A DNA stretch of 21,101 bases from an uncultured Acetatifactor sp. Lineage in GTDB: Bacteria; Bacillota; Clostridia; Lachnospirales; Lachnospiraceae. This document shows positions 1-7,301 of this stretch, piece by piece. Made by a program: the position numbers and the translations under genes. The stretch spans positions 1-21,101 of the forward strand of contig CAJUNZ010000051.1 of NCBI GenBank assembly GCA_910587755.1. Direction: 5' to 3'. Numbering within the stretch: position 1 is the stretch's first letter; every line of letters starts with the position of its first letter. The notes beneath the pieces were generated by a model. It did no database searches. It was not told where the DNA came from and worked only from the letters and a program-made list of their open reading frames with translations.

Positions 1-714
1 TAGATTTGCCATAATCAGGATGATCGAATCCCATAACCTGATTGTCGAAATAACCCACACCGCCGACACCGCCTGGGAGAGCACCGTGGCCAGTGCCGCC
101 CCGGAGGCCCCCATGCGGAAGAGGAAGATAAACACCGGATCCAGAACAATGTTCAGACCCGCCCCGATCATCACCGTCTTCATGCCAATGTCCGCAAAGC
201 CCTGGGAGGTGATGAATGCGTTGAGACCCGTGGTAAAAAGCACAAAAATACTCCCGCAGACATATATCCTCAGATAAGGCAGCGCATAGACAATGGTATC
301 ATCACTGGCCCCGAAGGCGTACAGCACCGCCTCTGCCGAGAGGAAAAACACCGCCGACAGCACCAGGCCCACACAGGCCAGGGTGGACACACAGCTGCCC
401 AGGATCCGCTCCGCCTCCCCATACTCCCCCCGTCCCATGGCGATGGAAGCTCTGGGAGCGCCGCCGGCTCCGATCAGGGAGGCAAACGCCGCCACCAGGG
501 TAATCACAGGCAGCGTCACCCCCAGGCCCGTCAGGGCCAGGGCGCCCACACCCTCAATATGGCCGATATAGATCCGATCCACCATATTGTAGAGCAGATT
601 CACAATCTGGGCCGCTATGGCGGGCATTGCCAGGGAACGCAGCAGCTTCCCCACAGGCATCTCCGCCAGTTTGTTACCCATCTGTCCTGTCTCTTCTTTT
701 CTGTTCTCCTCCAT
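1..714 (-). CDS. MATE family efflux transporter, N-terminal part (runs off left edge)
   Basis: This is the first 238 codons of a multidrug and toxic compound extrusion (MATE) transporter, an integral membrane antiporter that exports organic cations using a Na+ or H+ gradient. The reading frame is open from the ATG at 714 to the window edge, so the C-terminal half is missing. The protein opens with a short charged tail. It then shows the family's first-helix pattern (LAMPAIAAQIVNLLYNMVDR, then IYIGHIEGVGALALTGLGVT) and the SLIGAGGAPRASIAMGRGE segment, with alternating hydrophobic helices after it. An AAGGAGG Shine-Dalgarno site sits 8 nt before the ATG. The start lies 29 bp after the mgtE stop on the same strand, with no terminator visible between them, so the two may be co-transcribed. 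The substrate cannot be read from the sequence. Confidence 0.9.
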   Translation of the reverse strand, partial: MEENRKEETGQMGNKLAEMPVGKLLRSLAMPAIAAQIVNLLYNMVDRIYIGHIEGVGALALTGLGVTLPVITLVAAFASLIGAGGAPRASIAMGRGEYGEAERILGSCVSTLACVGLVLSAVFFLSAEAVLYAFGASDDTIVYALPYLRIYVCGSIFVLFTTGLNAFITSQGFADIGMKTVMIGAGLNIVLDPVFIFLFRMGASGAALATVLSQAVSAVWVISTIRLWDSIILIMANL

Positions 715-743
715 GACCTGCTCCTCCTTCCGCGCCGCTCCGT

Positions 744-2093
744 TTAGATTTTCAGGATAATGGTGGCAAATCTAAAGTACACCAGCAGCGACAGGGCGTC
801 CACTATGGTTGTGATAAAAGGACTTGCCATCACCGCAGGATCAAACCCTATCTTCTTGGCTCCAATGGGCAGCAGGCAACCCACCAGCATGGCCATCAGC
901 ACCGCCGCCACCAGGGTCAGGCACACTGTCAGCGCCACCAGGATCCCCACCTGGTCAAAAAACAGCAGCTTGGCAAAATTTGCAGCCGCCAGAGTGCAGC
1001 CGCACAGCACCGCCACCCGGGCCTCCTTCCACACAATCCTGGGCACGTCCCTGTATTCTATCTCCCCCAGGGAGAGCCCGCGGATAATGGTCACACTGGC
1101 CTGTCCCCCTGCGTTTCCACCGGTATCCATCAGCATGGGGATAAAAGCGATCAGGGCCGCATACACACTCAGAGCATCCTCAAAGGAGGAGATGATTGCC
1201 CCTGTGAACGTGGCTGACACCATCAAAAGCAGCAGCCAGGGAATTCTCTTTTTATAAGTCTCCCCCACTGTCATCCTCATATAAGGTTTGTCACTGGGGA
1301 CAATGGCAGCCATTTTCTCCATGTCCTCCGTGGTCTCCTCCTCCATAATGTCCACAATGTCGTCCACGGTGATAATACCCACCAGACGATTTTCATTGTC
1401 CACCACCGGCATGGCTGTAAAATCATATTTTTTAAACTGAGCGGCAGCCTGTTCCTGGTCCATAAGGGTATTGATGGCAATCACGTTCTCATGCATAATG
1501 TCCCCGATGATCTCCTCCCCCTGGCTCAGCAGAAGGTTCCGCAGCGTCACCGTCCCCAGAAGCTCCCTTCTGGCATCCAGCACATAACAGATGTTGATGG
1601 TCTCACTGTCCAGCCCCACCCGGCGGATCCGCTCAATGGCCTGGTCCACGGTCAGCGTCTCCTTCAGGGACACATATTCCACGGTCATAATACTCCCCGC
1701 AGAGTCCTCCGGATAACGCAGAAGCTGATTCAGAGCCTGACGCGTGTCCGGGTTGGCGTTGGCCAGAAGCTTCTCCACCACATTGGCGGGCATTTCCTCC
1801 AGAAAATCCACCGCGTCATCAGCCATCAGGTTGTCAATGATATTGCCCGCCTCCCTCTCGGAGAGGGAGTTAATGATGGAGTGCTGGCTGTCCACTTCCA
1901 GATAGGAAAATACTTCCGCCGCCAGATCTTTGGGAAGGATGCGGAACACCTTCAGCATTCCCTCCTCTTCCAGTTCCTCCATCAGGACAGCGATGTCCGC
2001 CACATTCAGCTCGGCAAGAAACTGACGGACATTGGTATACTGCTTAGCTTCAAGAAGCTTTAAAAGCTCCTCCAATTCGATTCTTGTTTCCAT
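744..2093 (-). CDS. mgtE: Magnesium transporter MgtE
   Basis: This is a Mg2+-gated Mg2+ channel of the cytoplasmic membrane. At 449 residues it is full length. An acidic superhelical N domain covers about residues 1-130, and two CBS domains cover about 134-195 and 198-255; these bind Mg2+ and close the pore when cytosolic Mg2+ is high. A connecting helix leads to five membrane segments from about 285. The family signature is present as DTGGNAGGQASVTIIRGL (323-340). The pore aspartate lies in TTIVDALSLLVYF (D432). An AAGGAG site precedes the ATG by 7 nt. Upstream is a near-perfect sigma-A promoter, and a 42-codon ORF with a stronger ribosome site runs across this gene's Shine-Dalgarno site and start, which suggests translational control. 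The MATE gene follows closely. Confidence 0.96.
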   Translation of the reverse strand: METRIELEELLKLLEAKQYTNVRQFLAELNVADIAVLMEELEEEGMLKVFRILPKDLAAEVFSYLEVDSQHSIINSLSEREAGNIIDNLMADDAVDFLEEMPANVVEKLLANANPDTRQALNQLLRYPEDSAGSIMTVEYVSLKETLTVDQAIERIRRVGLDSETINICYVLDARRELLGTVTLRNLLLSQGEEIIGDIMHENVIAINTLMDQEQAAAQFKKYDFTAMPVVDNENRLVGIITVDDIVDIMEEETTEDMEKMAAIVPSDKPYMRMTVGETYKKRIPWLLLLMVSATFTGAIISSFEDALSVYAALIAFIPMLMDTGGNAGGQASVTIIRGLSLGEIEYRDVPRIVWKEARVAVLCGCTLAAANFAKLLFFDQVGILVALTVCLTLVAAVLMAMLVGCLLPIGAKKIGFDPAVMASPFITTIVDALSLLVYFRFATIILKI

Positions 2094-2178
2094 AGCATTT
2101 CTCCTTATGTGGTTTTCTGATTAAGGTGCAACTTCGACCGGGAAGAGGATTCTCACCGCTTTTTTGCTGACTCTTCAT
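2050..2178 (-). CDS. Candidate leader peptide / upstream ORF overlapping the mgtE start
   Basis: This 42-codon ORF starts at the ATG at 2178 behind an excellent Shine-Dalgarno site (AAAGGAGGTGG, 7 nt spacing). It lies about 50 nt downstream of the predicted mgtE transcription start. It stops 44 nt inside mgtE in another frame, so ribosomes translating it would cross the mgtE Shine-Dalgarno site and start codon. The peptide begins MKSQQKSGENPLPGRSCTLI and continues RKPHKEKC; it has no recognisable domain. The segment PLPGRSCTLIR has the spacing PLP-x-R-x-x-x-L-x-R, which is also found in the enterobacterial MgtL leader (PLPRRRLKLFR, from memory). Translation is inferred from the ribosome site and position only. 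It could be a regulatory uORF or a chance ORF behind a strong SD. Confidence 0.5.
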   Translation of the reverse strand: MKSQQKSGENPLPGRSCTLIRKPHKEKCYGNKNRIGGAFKAS

Positions 2179-2235
2179 TAAAAAACCACCTCCTTTCAAA
2201 ATGCCATGCCCTGAGAAACTCTTACAATACCATTT

Positions 2236-2264
2236 ATTTTAGACCGATCAGCGGTTTTTGTCAA
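2236..2264 (-). promoter_or_regulatory. Sigma-A promoter for the mgtE transcript
   Basis: On the minus strand TTGACA (2259-2264) is followed by a 17-bp spacer and TAAAAT (2236-2241). The promoter lies across the 3' end of yigZ and should start RNA near 2229. That gives a leader of about 135 nt before mgtE, containing the upstream ORF. No M-box (ykoK-type) riboswitch consensus was recognised in this leader. Confidence 0.75.
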
Positions 2265-2901
2265 CGAAATAAAGCTCCTTCTTTTTCTCAAAGACCGCCT
2301 TCCCGCCGGTGGCGTCGGCCAGTTCCCTGCCCAGGACGTCAAAATCCTCTCCGGGCACCTGCAGGCGCAGAAGGATTTTCTCCCCGTAATCCGCCTCCAG
2401 CGGTTCCAGCCCCCTGTTCCCAAGCAAGTACAGAATCTTTCCGATGCTGCCATAGTCCGCTGTGACCTCTGCCTCACATCCCCGGCGCATGGTTCCAGCC
2501 AGACAATTCTTCAGTCCCTCTTTCACCGCCTGAGTATAGGCCCTCACCAGTCCCCCCGTCCCCAGAAGCACACCTCCAAAGTACCTGGTGACAACCACGG
2601 CTGTGTCCCGCAGTCCCTCTCCTGTCAGCACCTCCAGCATAGGACGCCCGGCAGTTCCCCCGGGCTCCCCGTCGTCGCTGCAGCGTGTCAGTCCCTCCCT
2701 GCCGCCCACCACATAGGCATAGCAGTTATGCCTGGCATCCCAATATTTTTTCCTGATCTCCTCAATAAATTCCAGCGCTTCCTGCTCACTGCCGCACCTC
2801 CGCAGAGTGGCGATAAAGCGGGACTTTTTTTCCACATACTCCCCTTCCCCGCCCTCAAGCAGAACACGGTAGGAATCTCCCCTAGAATTCTTCTCTTCCA
2901 T
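2248..2901 (-). CDS. yigZ: YigZ/IMPACT family protein
   Basis: This belongs to the YigZ/UPF0029 (IMPACT) family, whose bacterial members have an unsettled role, possibly linked to translation. The diagnostic N-terminal domain is clear: KKSRFIATLRRC, then YWDARHNCYAYVVGG, then CSDDGEPGGTAGRPMLEVL, then VVVTRYFGGVLLGTGGLVRAY. A smaller C-terminal ferredoxin-like domain (DUF1949 type) of about 70 residues follows. The length of about 217 residues is normal for the family. I chose the ATG at 2901 because family members usually begin just before the conserved VEKKSRF segment. An in-frame TTG at 2910 with GGGAGG six bases upstream is a serious alternative and would add three residues. It has its own promoter at 2952-2980. 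Its tail carries the mgtE promoter. Confidence 0.93.
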   Translation of the reverse strand: MEEKNSRGDSYRVLLEGGEGEYVEKKSRFIATLRRCGSEQEALEFIEEIRKKYWDARHNCYAYVVGGREGLTRCSDDGEPGGTAGRPMLEVLTGEGLRDTAVVVTRYFGGVLLGTGGLVRAYTQAVKEGLKNCLAGTMRRGCEAEVTADYGSIGKILYLLGNRGLEPLEADYGEKILLRLQVPGEDFDVLGRELADATGGKAVFEKKKELYFVDKNR

Positions 2902-2951
2902 TCCGGCCAATCCTCTCCTCCCTGAACGGCCCCTTCCGGCCCATGAAAGAA

Positions 2952-2980
2952 ATCATATCACAAATTACCCGAAATGTGAA
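2952..2980 (-). promoter_or_regulatory. Promoter for yigZ
   Basis: On the minus strand TTCACA (2975-2980), a 17-bp spacer and TATGAT (2952-2957) lie about 50 bp before the yigZ start. It is divergent from the promoter of the small plus-strand gene that begins at 3104. Confidence 0.6.
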
Positions 2981-3033
2981 ACACTTCAGGCAGAGAAAGT
3001 GCAAAAAACAGAGCATGACCCATTTGCTTAGGG

Positions 3034-3063
3034 TTGCACAGAGACAGCGGAATATGCTATAAT
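3034..3063 (+). promoter_or_regulatory. Promoter for the small protein gene at 3104
   Basis: TTGCAC (3034-3039) is separated by 18 bp from a perfect TATAAT (3058-3063), about 40 bp upstream of the ATG. Confidence 0.65.
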
Positions 3064-3103
3064 ACCCTTAATATATTTTCAATATGTACGCAGGAGGCAG
3101 AAC

Positions 3104-3394
3104 ATGGAACAATCACTGTACACGAAAGTAAAAGTAAACAATGAGATTGAACTCTGTGAGATTTCCAACCCGGATTGCAGGCATATGATTGAAAAGGCAC
3201 TGTTGCACCAGCGTATTTCCTATTACATCCGCTGGCCGAAACCCTCCCTGTTCCGCCGCAATAAAAACACCTGTATCATCTGCGTGAACGACTATTCAAA
3301 GGAAACGGCCGAAAACGTAGTGCGCAATGTGTGCGACGAAAAGGGATACCCGGTAAAATTTCTCATGCGGAAATCTCAGAATCAGTACCTGTAA
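3104..3394 (+). CDS. Small conserved-looking hypothetical protein, 96 aa
   Basis: This is a 96-residue soluble protein with no signal peptide or membrane segment. I do not recognise a named domain. The composition looks like a real folded protein: mixed charge, a central RISYYIRWPKPSLFRRNKN segment rich in aromatic and basic residues, a short hydrophobic strand CIICVNDY, then an amphipathic helix ETAENVVRNVCDEK and a strand-like end VKFLMRK. The alternation of strand and helix would suit a small alpha/beta fold, which is inference. AGGAGG lies 6 nt before the ATG and a good promoter precedes it, so expression as a single-gene unit is likely. An A+T-rich hairpin with a T-run follows. From memory, similar proteins of this size occur in Lachnospiraceae without assigned function. 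Confidence 0.8.
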   Translation: MEQSLYTKVKVNNEIELCEISNPDCRHMIEKALLHQRISYYIRWPKPSLFRRNKNTCIICVNDYSKETAENVVRNVCDEKGYPVKFLMRKSQNQYL

Positions 3395-3397
3395 ACC

Positions 3398-3436
3398 CAA
3401 AATATTTCCCGCCCCGAAATTTTGTAAATTTTTTTA
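3398..3436 (+). terminator. Weak A+T-rich hairpin after the small protein gene
   Basis: CAAAAT (3398-3403) can pair with ATTTTG (3419-3424), with part of the intervening TTT/AAA extending the stem, and is followed by a run of T at 3428-3435. The stem is nearly all A-T, so termination may be inefficient. Confidence 0.35.
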
Positions 3437-3444
3437 GATTTCTG

Positions 3445-3473
3445 TTGACAAAATACATAACGCCTGCTATAAT
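3445..3473 (+). promoter_or_regulatory. Strong promoter for tRNA-Thr
   Basis: Consensus TTGACA (3445-3450), a 17-bp spacer and consensus TATAAT (3468-3473) lie about 80 bp before the tRNA, as expected for a stable RNA promoter. Confidence 0.8.
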
Positions 3474-3554
3474 AATCTATGTTGGCTGCGGGGAACAGAG
3501 ACAGCCTCCAGGACTGTTGGCGAGAGGGAAATAGAGCAGTCCCAAATGGTTTAA

Positions 3555-3627
<73 letters not shown>

Positions 3628-3640
3628 CTGAAAGAAAGCG

Positions 3641-3691
3641 AAAATAAAGGCTTTTCGAGGTATAATGCTTCGGAAAGCTTTTATTTTATTA
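3641..3691 (+). terminator. Intrinsic terminator after tRNA-Thr
   Basis: AAAATAAAGGCTTT pairs with AAAGCTTTTATTTT around a loop that contains a small inner GAGG/CTTC stem. The right arm supplies the T-rich tract. It begins 14 nt after the tRNA. Confidence 0.65.
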
Positions 3692-3720
3692 TAAGACAAT
3701 GTGAACGGATAAGCTACTCT

Positions 3721-3757
3721 CAGCCCCAGCCCATGCGGTTGGGGCTGTTTTAATTTC
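3721..3757 (+). terminator. Second, G+C-rich intrinsic terminator
   Basis: CAGCCCCA (3721-3728) pairs with TGGGGCTG (3740-3747) and is followed by TTTTAATTTC. The T-tract places it on the plus strand, in tandem with the A+T-rich hairpin 30 bp upstream. Confidence 0.7.
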
Positions 3758-3782
3758 TTTGAAATTCCTGGCACAAAATAAT

Positions 3783-3810
3783 TTGACATACGCATAATAA
3801 CCTATAATAA
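3783..3810 (+). promoter_or_regulatory. Promoter-like sequence before the toxin-antitoxin remnant
   Basis: TTGACA (3783-3788) is followed by TATAAT at 14 bp or TAATAA at 16 bp. The spacing is short for sigma-A. It sits where the promoter of an intact toxin-antitoxin operon would be. Confidence 0.4.
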
Positions 3811-3847
3811 AAGTACGGAAAACCATACGAAATCATGAGGTGATACT

Positions 3848-3943
3848 ATGTTGGCGGTAAAGAGCATGGATGTGCGTGAAAATTTTAAGGAGTGGTGTAA
3901 TAAAGATGGAAAACATGTGGTTAATTGGTGGGGGTTATACTAG
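3848..3943 (+). pseudogene. Truncated YefM/Phd-type antitoxin remnant
   Basis: A GAGGTG ribosome site precedes the ATG at 3848. The first 19 codons, MLAVKSMDVRENFKEWCNK, match what I know of the N-terminus of Phd/YefM (type II) antitoxins in Clostridia, which contains the first strand and helix of the DNA-binding domain. After that the homology stops and the frame ends at TAG (3941-3943) after 31 codons, whereas family members have about 80 or more. The DNA-binding and toxin-binding parts are therefore missing. The following toxin-like segment lies in a different frame, so one internal deletion appears to have removed the rest of the antitoxin and the start of the toxin. Confidence 0.6.
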
Positions 3944-4067
3944 TATAATCTACAACAATTACTACACAAAAAGTATTAAAATTGATGAAAAGAATCGTTT
4001 AGTATACGATATTGATGAATTGCAGAATATCAAAATCATATCATGCAGAGGACATTACGACGATTAA
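3906..4067 (+). pseudogene. C-terminal remnant of a Txe/YoeB-type toxin
   Basis: The open frame ending at TAA 4065-4067 finishes with IKIDEKNRLVYDIDELQNI and then KIISCRGHYDD. This matches the C-terminal third of Txe/YoeB mRNA interferases, which typically read SRRID-x-x-NRLVY...IISCKGHYDD. The arginine of NRLVY and the terminal HY correspond to family active-site residues. The region carrying the general-base glutamate is absent. The first part of the frame (MENMWLIGGGY) is not recognisable. An intact toxin has about 85-90 codons, and the whole two-gene remnant here spans only 220 bp instead of roughly 500. It is visibly richer in A+T than its neighbours. I infer it is non-functional. Confidence 0.6.
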
Positions 4068-4081
4068 AACGAAATATTCAG

Positions 4082-4127
4082 AAAAAGGAGCAGGATTCAC
4101 ACACCATGTGTGTCCTGCTCCTTTTTG
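4082..4127. terminator. Bidirectional intrinsic terminator
   Basis: AAAAAGGAGCAGGA pairs with TCCTGCTCCTTTTT, and an inner CACACA/TGTGTG stem extends the hairpin. The A-run on one side and T-run on the other let it serve both the plus-strand remnant and the converging pbp gene. Confidence 0.85.
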
Positions 4128-4168
4128 TCTTTACTGATCGCTGTCAGCAGATTCCCTGTGGGATCCTC

Positions 4169-7039
4169 TCATCCGGGAGGCTGAGCTCCAGCCGCAGGAT
4201 CTCCCGCCGGCTGCTGTGCTCCAGCTGCAGGATCTCCCGCCGGCTGCTGTGCCCCGGCGGCCGGGTCCCCTGCCGGCTGCTGCTGGCCTCCGGCGGCCGG
4301 ATCTCCCCCAGGGGGCTGCGTCCCCGGATCCGTCCCAGGCGTCACCGCTCCCTCTCCCTCCGGAAGGATTCCCGCTGCGGCATTTCTCTGCTCAATCTCA
4401 AGTCTCTGTATATTCAGAGCGGCCTCGTAATCCGGATTTGCAAAGAAGGCATCATCATGCATACAATGGTTGGAAGTAGCCGCCTGCTGCACCTGGCCGT
4501 CCGCCCCCACCACACTGGATCCTCTCTGCAGTGCAGGATCCTCGATCAGAGGTACTTCCGCCGTCCCATACACAGGGAAAGGACAGTTGGGACTTACGGG
4601 CATAAGGTCATAGGCACAGATATATCCCTCATAGTGAACATTACAGCTCTCGGTGGGAACCGTTCCGTCCGCAAAATACTCTGTGTAAACCGTTCCCCGG
4701 ACATCACAGACCCCAGGGATGGGAAGCAGGCCCGACCTGCTGCACACCGATGCCCTGACAATGCCGGCAGGGGTGGGAAAGGGTTCATTGGGCAGATTCT
4801 CGTGAATCCGCTTCATCACCGTCCTCCACAGGGTCTTGGCTATACCGATCTCATAGTCTGATCTCTTGGTGCTCATGCCGATATTGTTGTCATAGCCTCC
4901 CCAGACAGTACAGGTATAATAGGGGGTATAGCCTGAAAACCATACATCGTGGTAATCCGTAGATGTACCCGTCTTCCCGGCGATGGCCATATTGGGGAAT
5001 CGGCAGCTTGTCCCCGTACCCGAGGCCACCACATCCACCATGGCACTGGTAAGCAGATAGGCAGTGGTCTCCTTGATGACCTGTTTACCTACAGGGGAGG
5101 TATTGTCCAGAATCACTTCTCCCTCCGAGTTGGTGATCCTGCTGTAAAGCTTGGGTTCAATATAGGAACCCATGTTGGCGATGGCCGCATAGGCGCCATT
5201 GACCTCGAATGGAGTGGCCCCCCAGGTAAGACCGCCGATGGCCAGGGACTGATTGATATCCGTGTATACCACACCATTCTTCTCAAAACCGTCCGTAAGG
5301 GTGGTAAATCCAAAGTTTAAAAGGTAGTTGTACCCCAGCTCAGGAGTGATTACCGTCAGTGTCTTCACCGCAATAATGTTCATGGACTCACGGATGGCTT
5401 CCCGGATGGGATTGACGCCTCTGTATCCAGTTTTATAATAGTTCCTTACCGGTTTTCCGTCATTGTAATTGAAAGGAGCATCCGCATACACGGTGGCAAG
5501 GGTCTGCCCGGCGCTGTCCAGGGCCGGTGCAAAAGCCGCCAGCACCTTGTAGGTGGAACCGGGGGAACGCATGGCTGAAGTAGCCCTGTTCAGAGTCCGG
5601 CGTCCTTCCTTTGTGCCGCGCCCGCCCACAATGGCCACCACATATCCTGTGGACTGATCCTCAATCACCATGGCGGCCTGGGGCTGTGGTGTCATGGTGA
5701 CGGTCTCCACATAGTTGTCCTCACTGTCCGCTATGCCCAGATCCGCCAGCATGGCCGAGCGGTAGGTCTCGATGGCCTCATAGGCTGCGTCCTGGGAGGA
5801 GAAAATCAGGTTAAACTTCTTATCCTTGTTCTGTTTAAACCAGGTCATCATGTTTTCCATGCTGAAGTTGACTTTTTCCCCGTCCTCTTTGAATACCGTC
5901 AGGGCGTAGTTCAGATACCACTTCACATTGGCAGGGAAATTGTCCGGATTGGCAAATTCCTCATCCGCGATGGCCTGGATGGCAGGATCCAGGGTGGACT
6001 CAATGCGCAGTCCCCCGGAGGTGAGCAGGTTCTCCGCCATGGTCTCATTGTAACCGGCAATCTCCATCAGGTCTTTTTTCACCTGCTCATAGAGTGCATC
6101 CGAAAAATAGGTTCCCGATGTAACATTCTTGCTGCTCAGATACTCGGCATCGTGGGCCGCAATACGCTCGTATACGGCTTCCGTGTCCGCCATTGCCACA
6201 TCATACTCTGCCTTGGAGATAAACTTCAGTTCCAGCATCTTGTCCAGGCAGCGCTGACGCCTCTTGACATTATTCTCAGGATGCCGGAGGGGATTGTATC
6301 CCGAAGGATTCTGCGTGGTGGAGGCGATAACCGCACACTCCGAGAGCGTCAGCTCACTGCAGGACTTTCCAAAATATCTCTGGGAGGCCGACTCCACCCC
6401 CAGGGTATTCTGCCCTAAGTTGATGGCATTCATATACCGCAGCAGAACTTCATCCTTTGAGAAATGCTTGGACACCTCCAGGGCCAGGTACTGCTCCTGC
6501 AGTTTACGCTTGATCATTTTGATCATATTCCCGCCCTCCTCCGTCCAGGAGGTAAAGACCGTGTTCTTCAGAAGCTGCTGGGTGATGGTGCTGGCTCCCT
6601 GCTTCTCCTTGCCCAGGGTGATGAGGAATTCCCACCCGGACCGGGCCATGCCCTGGATGTCAACGCCGTTGTGCTGATAAAACCGTTCGTCCTCAATGGC
6701 CACAAACGCATGGGCAAGATTCTCCGGAATCAGATCCATGCTGTTGATCTGGATTCTGTTGGAATTGGTGGCCACATACTGGTCAATCTCATTGCCCTCG
6801 CAGTCGTAGACAATGCTGGCCTCCCCCACCGCCACCACATCGCTCAGGCGGACATCGGGAGTTGTGGATAAGATTCCCTTCCAGATGCCGATACCTGCGG
6901 ATACGCCGCAGATCACCAGCCCAAGAAGGGCAGCCAGGGACAACTCCACCATGGAAACCACAATCTTTCTCCAAATCTTTTTTGTCCTGGAGTTCAGCAC
7001 CTTCTGTTTGGCGCGGACTCCTCTTTTTCCATAATTCAT
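4169..7039 (-). CDS. Class A penicillin-binding protein (PBP1A-type transglycosylase/transpeptidase)
   Basis: This bifunctional enzyme polymerises lipid II into glycan strands and cross-links peptide stems outside the membrane. A basic cytoplasmic tail and one membrane helix (about 32-54) come first. The GT51 domain has AIEDERFYQH with its catalytic glutamate near residue 116, and GASTITQQLLKN. The transpeptidase has all three motifs: STYK (serine about 495), SMN (about 552) and KTGTS (about 689). A cysteine-bearing segment and a Pro/Ala/Gly repeat tail close the protein. I chose ATG 7039 because GAGGTG lies 5 nt upstream and relatives begin MNY; GTG 7045 is possible. It is a single-gene unit with its own promoter and the bidirectional terminator. 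Confidence 0.95.
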   Translation of the reverse strand: MNYGKRGVRAKQKVLNSRTKKIWRKIVVSMVELSLAALLGLVICGVSAGIGIWKGILSTTPDVRLSDVVAVGEASIVYDCEGNEIDQYVATNSNRIQINSMDLIPENLAHAFVAIEDERFYQHNGVDIQGMARSGWEFLITLGKEKQGASTITQQLLKNTVFTSWTEEGGNMIKMIKRKLQEQYLALEVSKHFSKDEVLLRYMNAINLGQNTLGVESASQRYFGKSCSELTLSECAVIASTTQNPSGYNPLRHPENNVKRRQRCLDKMLELKFISKAEYDVAMADTEAVYERIAAHDAEYLSSKNVTSGTYFSDALYEQVKKDLMEIAGYNETMAENLLTSGGLRIESTLDPAIQAIADEEFANPDNFPANVKWYLNYALTVFKEDGEKVNFSMENMMTWFKQNKDKKFNLIFSSQDAAYEAIETYRSAMLADLGIADSEDNYVETVTMTPQPQAAMVIEDQSTGYVVAIVGGRGTKEGRRTLNRATSAMRSPGSTYKVLAAFAPALDSAGQTLATVYADAPFNYNDGKPVRNYYKTGYRGVNPIREAIRESMNIIAVKTLTVITPELGYNYLLNFGFTTLTDGFEKNGVVYTDINQSLAIGGLTWGATPFEVNGAYAAIANMGSYIEPKLYSRITNSEGEVILDNTSPVGKQVIKETTAYLLTSAMVDVVASGTGTSCRFPNMAIAGKTGTSTDYHDVWFSGYTPYYTCTVWGGYDNNIGMSTKRSDYEIGIAKTLWRTVMKRIHENLPNEPFPTPAGIVRASVCSRSGLLPIPGVCDVRGTVYTEYFADGTVPTESCNVHYEGYICAYDLMPVSPNCPFPVYGTAEVPLIEDPALQRGSSVVGADGQVQQAATSNHCMHDDAFFANPDYEAALNIQRLEIEQRNAAAGILPEGEGAVTPGTDPGTQPPGGDPAAGGQQQPAGDPAAGAQQPAGDPAAGAQQPAGDPAAGAQPPG
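4178..4309 (-). repeat. 33-bp tandem repeats encoding the PBP tail
   Basis: Four consecutive 33-bp units encode 11-residue units: GGDPAAGGQQQ, PAGDPAAGAQQ twice, and PAGDPAAGAQP, followed by PG and the stop. The two central units are nearly identical in DNA. The tail is low-complexity and probably disordered in the cell wall. Confidence 0.9.
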
Positions 7040-7112
7040 TTTCACACCTCATGCCCTTCCAGGGGCAGTTTCCTTGTGTATGTATCTCTGAAAAATAAAA
7101 AAATCTGTCCCT

Positions 7113-7141
7113 ATTATAGCAAAAAACCCAGGGCAAATAAA
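7113..7141 (-). promoter_or_regulatory. Promoter for the PBP gene
   Basis: On the minus strand TGCTATAAT forms an extended -10 (hexamer at 7113-7118). The -35, TTTATT at 17 bp, is poor. The predicted RNA starts about 65 nt before the ATG. Confidence 0.55.
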
Positions 7142-7236
7142 GGCTTTCTTTCTCTTCTTTATAATTGTTTCACATTTTGGACAAATTTATACCCCACACA
7201 GAGTTCTTTCACCCCGGATATCCTGCGCACGGACGC

Positions 7237-7275
7237 AAAAATGCCCGGGCACAGAATACCCAGGCATTTATTTTC
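7237..7275 (-). terminator. Intrinsic terminator after the RND-nuclease operon
   Basis: On the minus strand AAATGCCTGGG pairs with CCCGGGCATTT across a 9-nt loop, with one T-G style mismatch, and TTTTTG follows. It lies about 27 bp after the nuclease stop. Confidence 0.8.
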
Positions 7276-7301
7276 TATAAGTTATATTTCTCAGGCGCCC
7301 T

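Noticed and set aside
2094..2230. M-box Mg2+ riboswitch in the mgtE leader
   Set aside because: The conserved M-box blocks were not recognised, and the leader is largely occupied by a translated-looking ORF.
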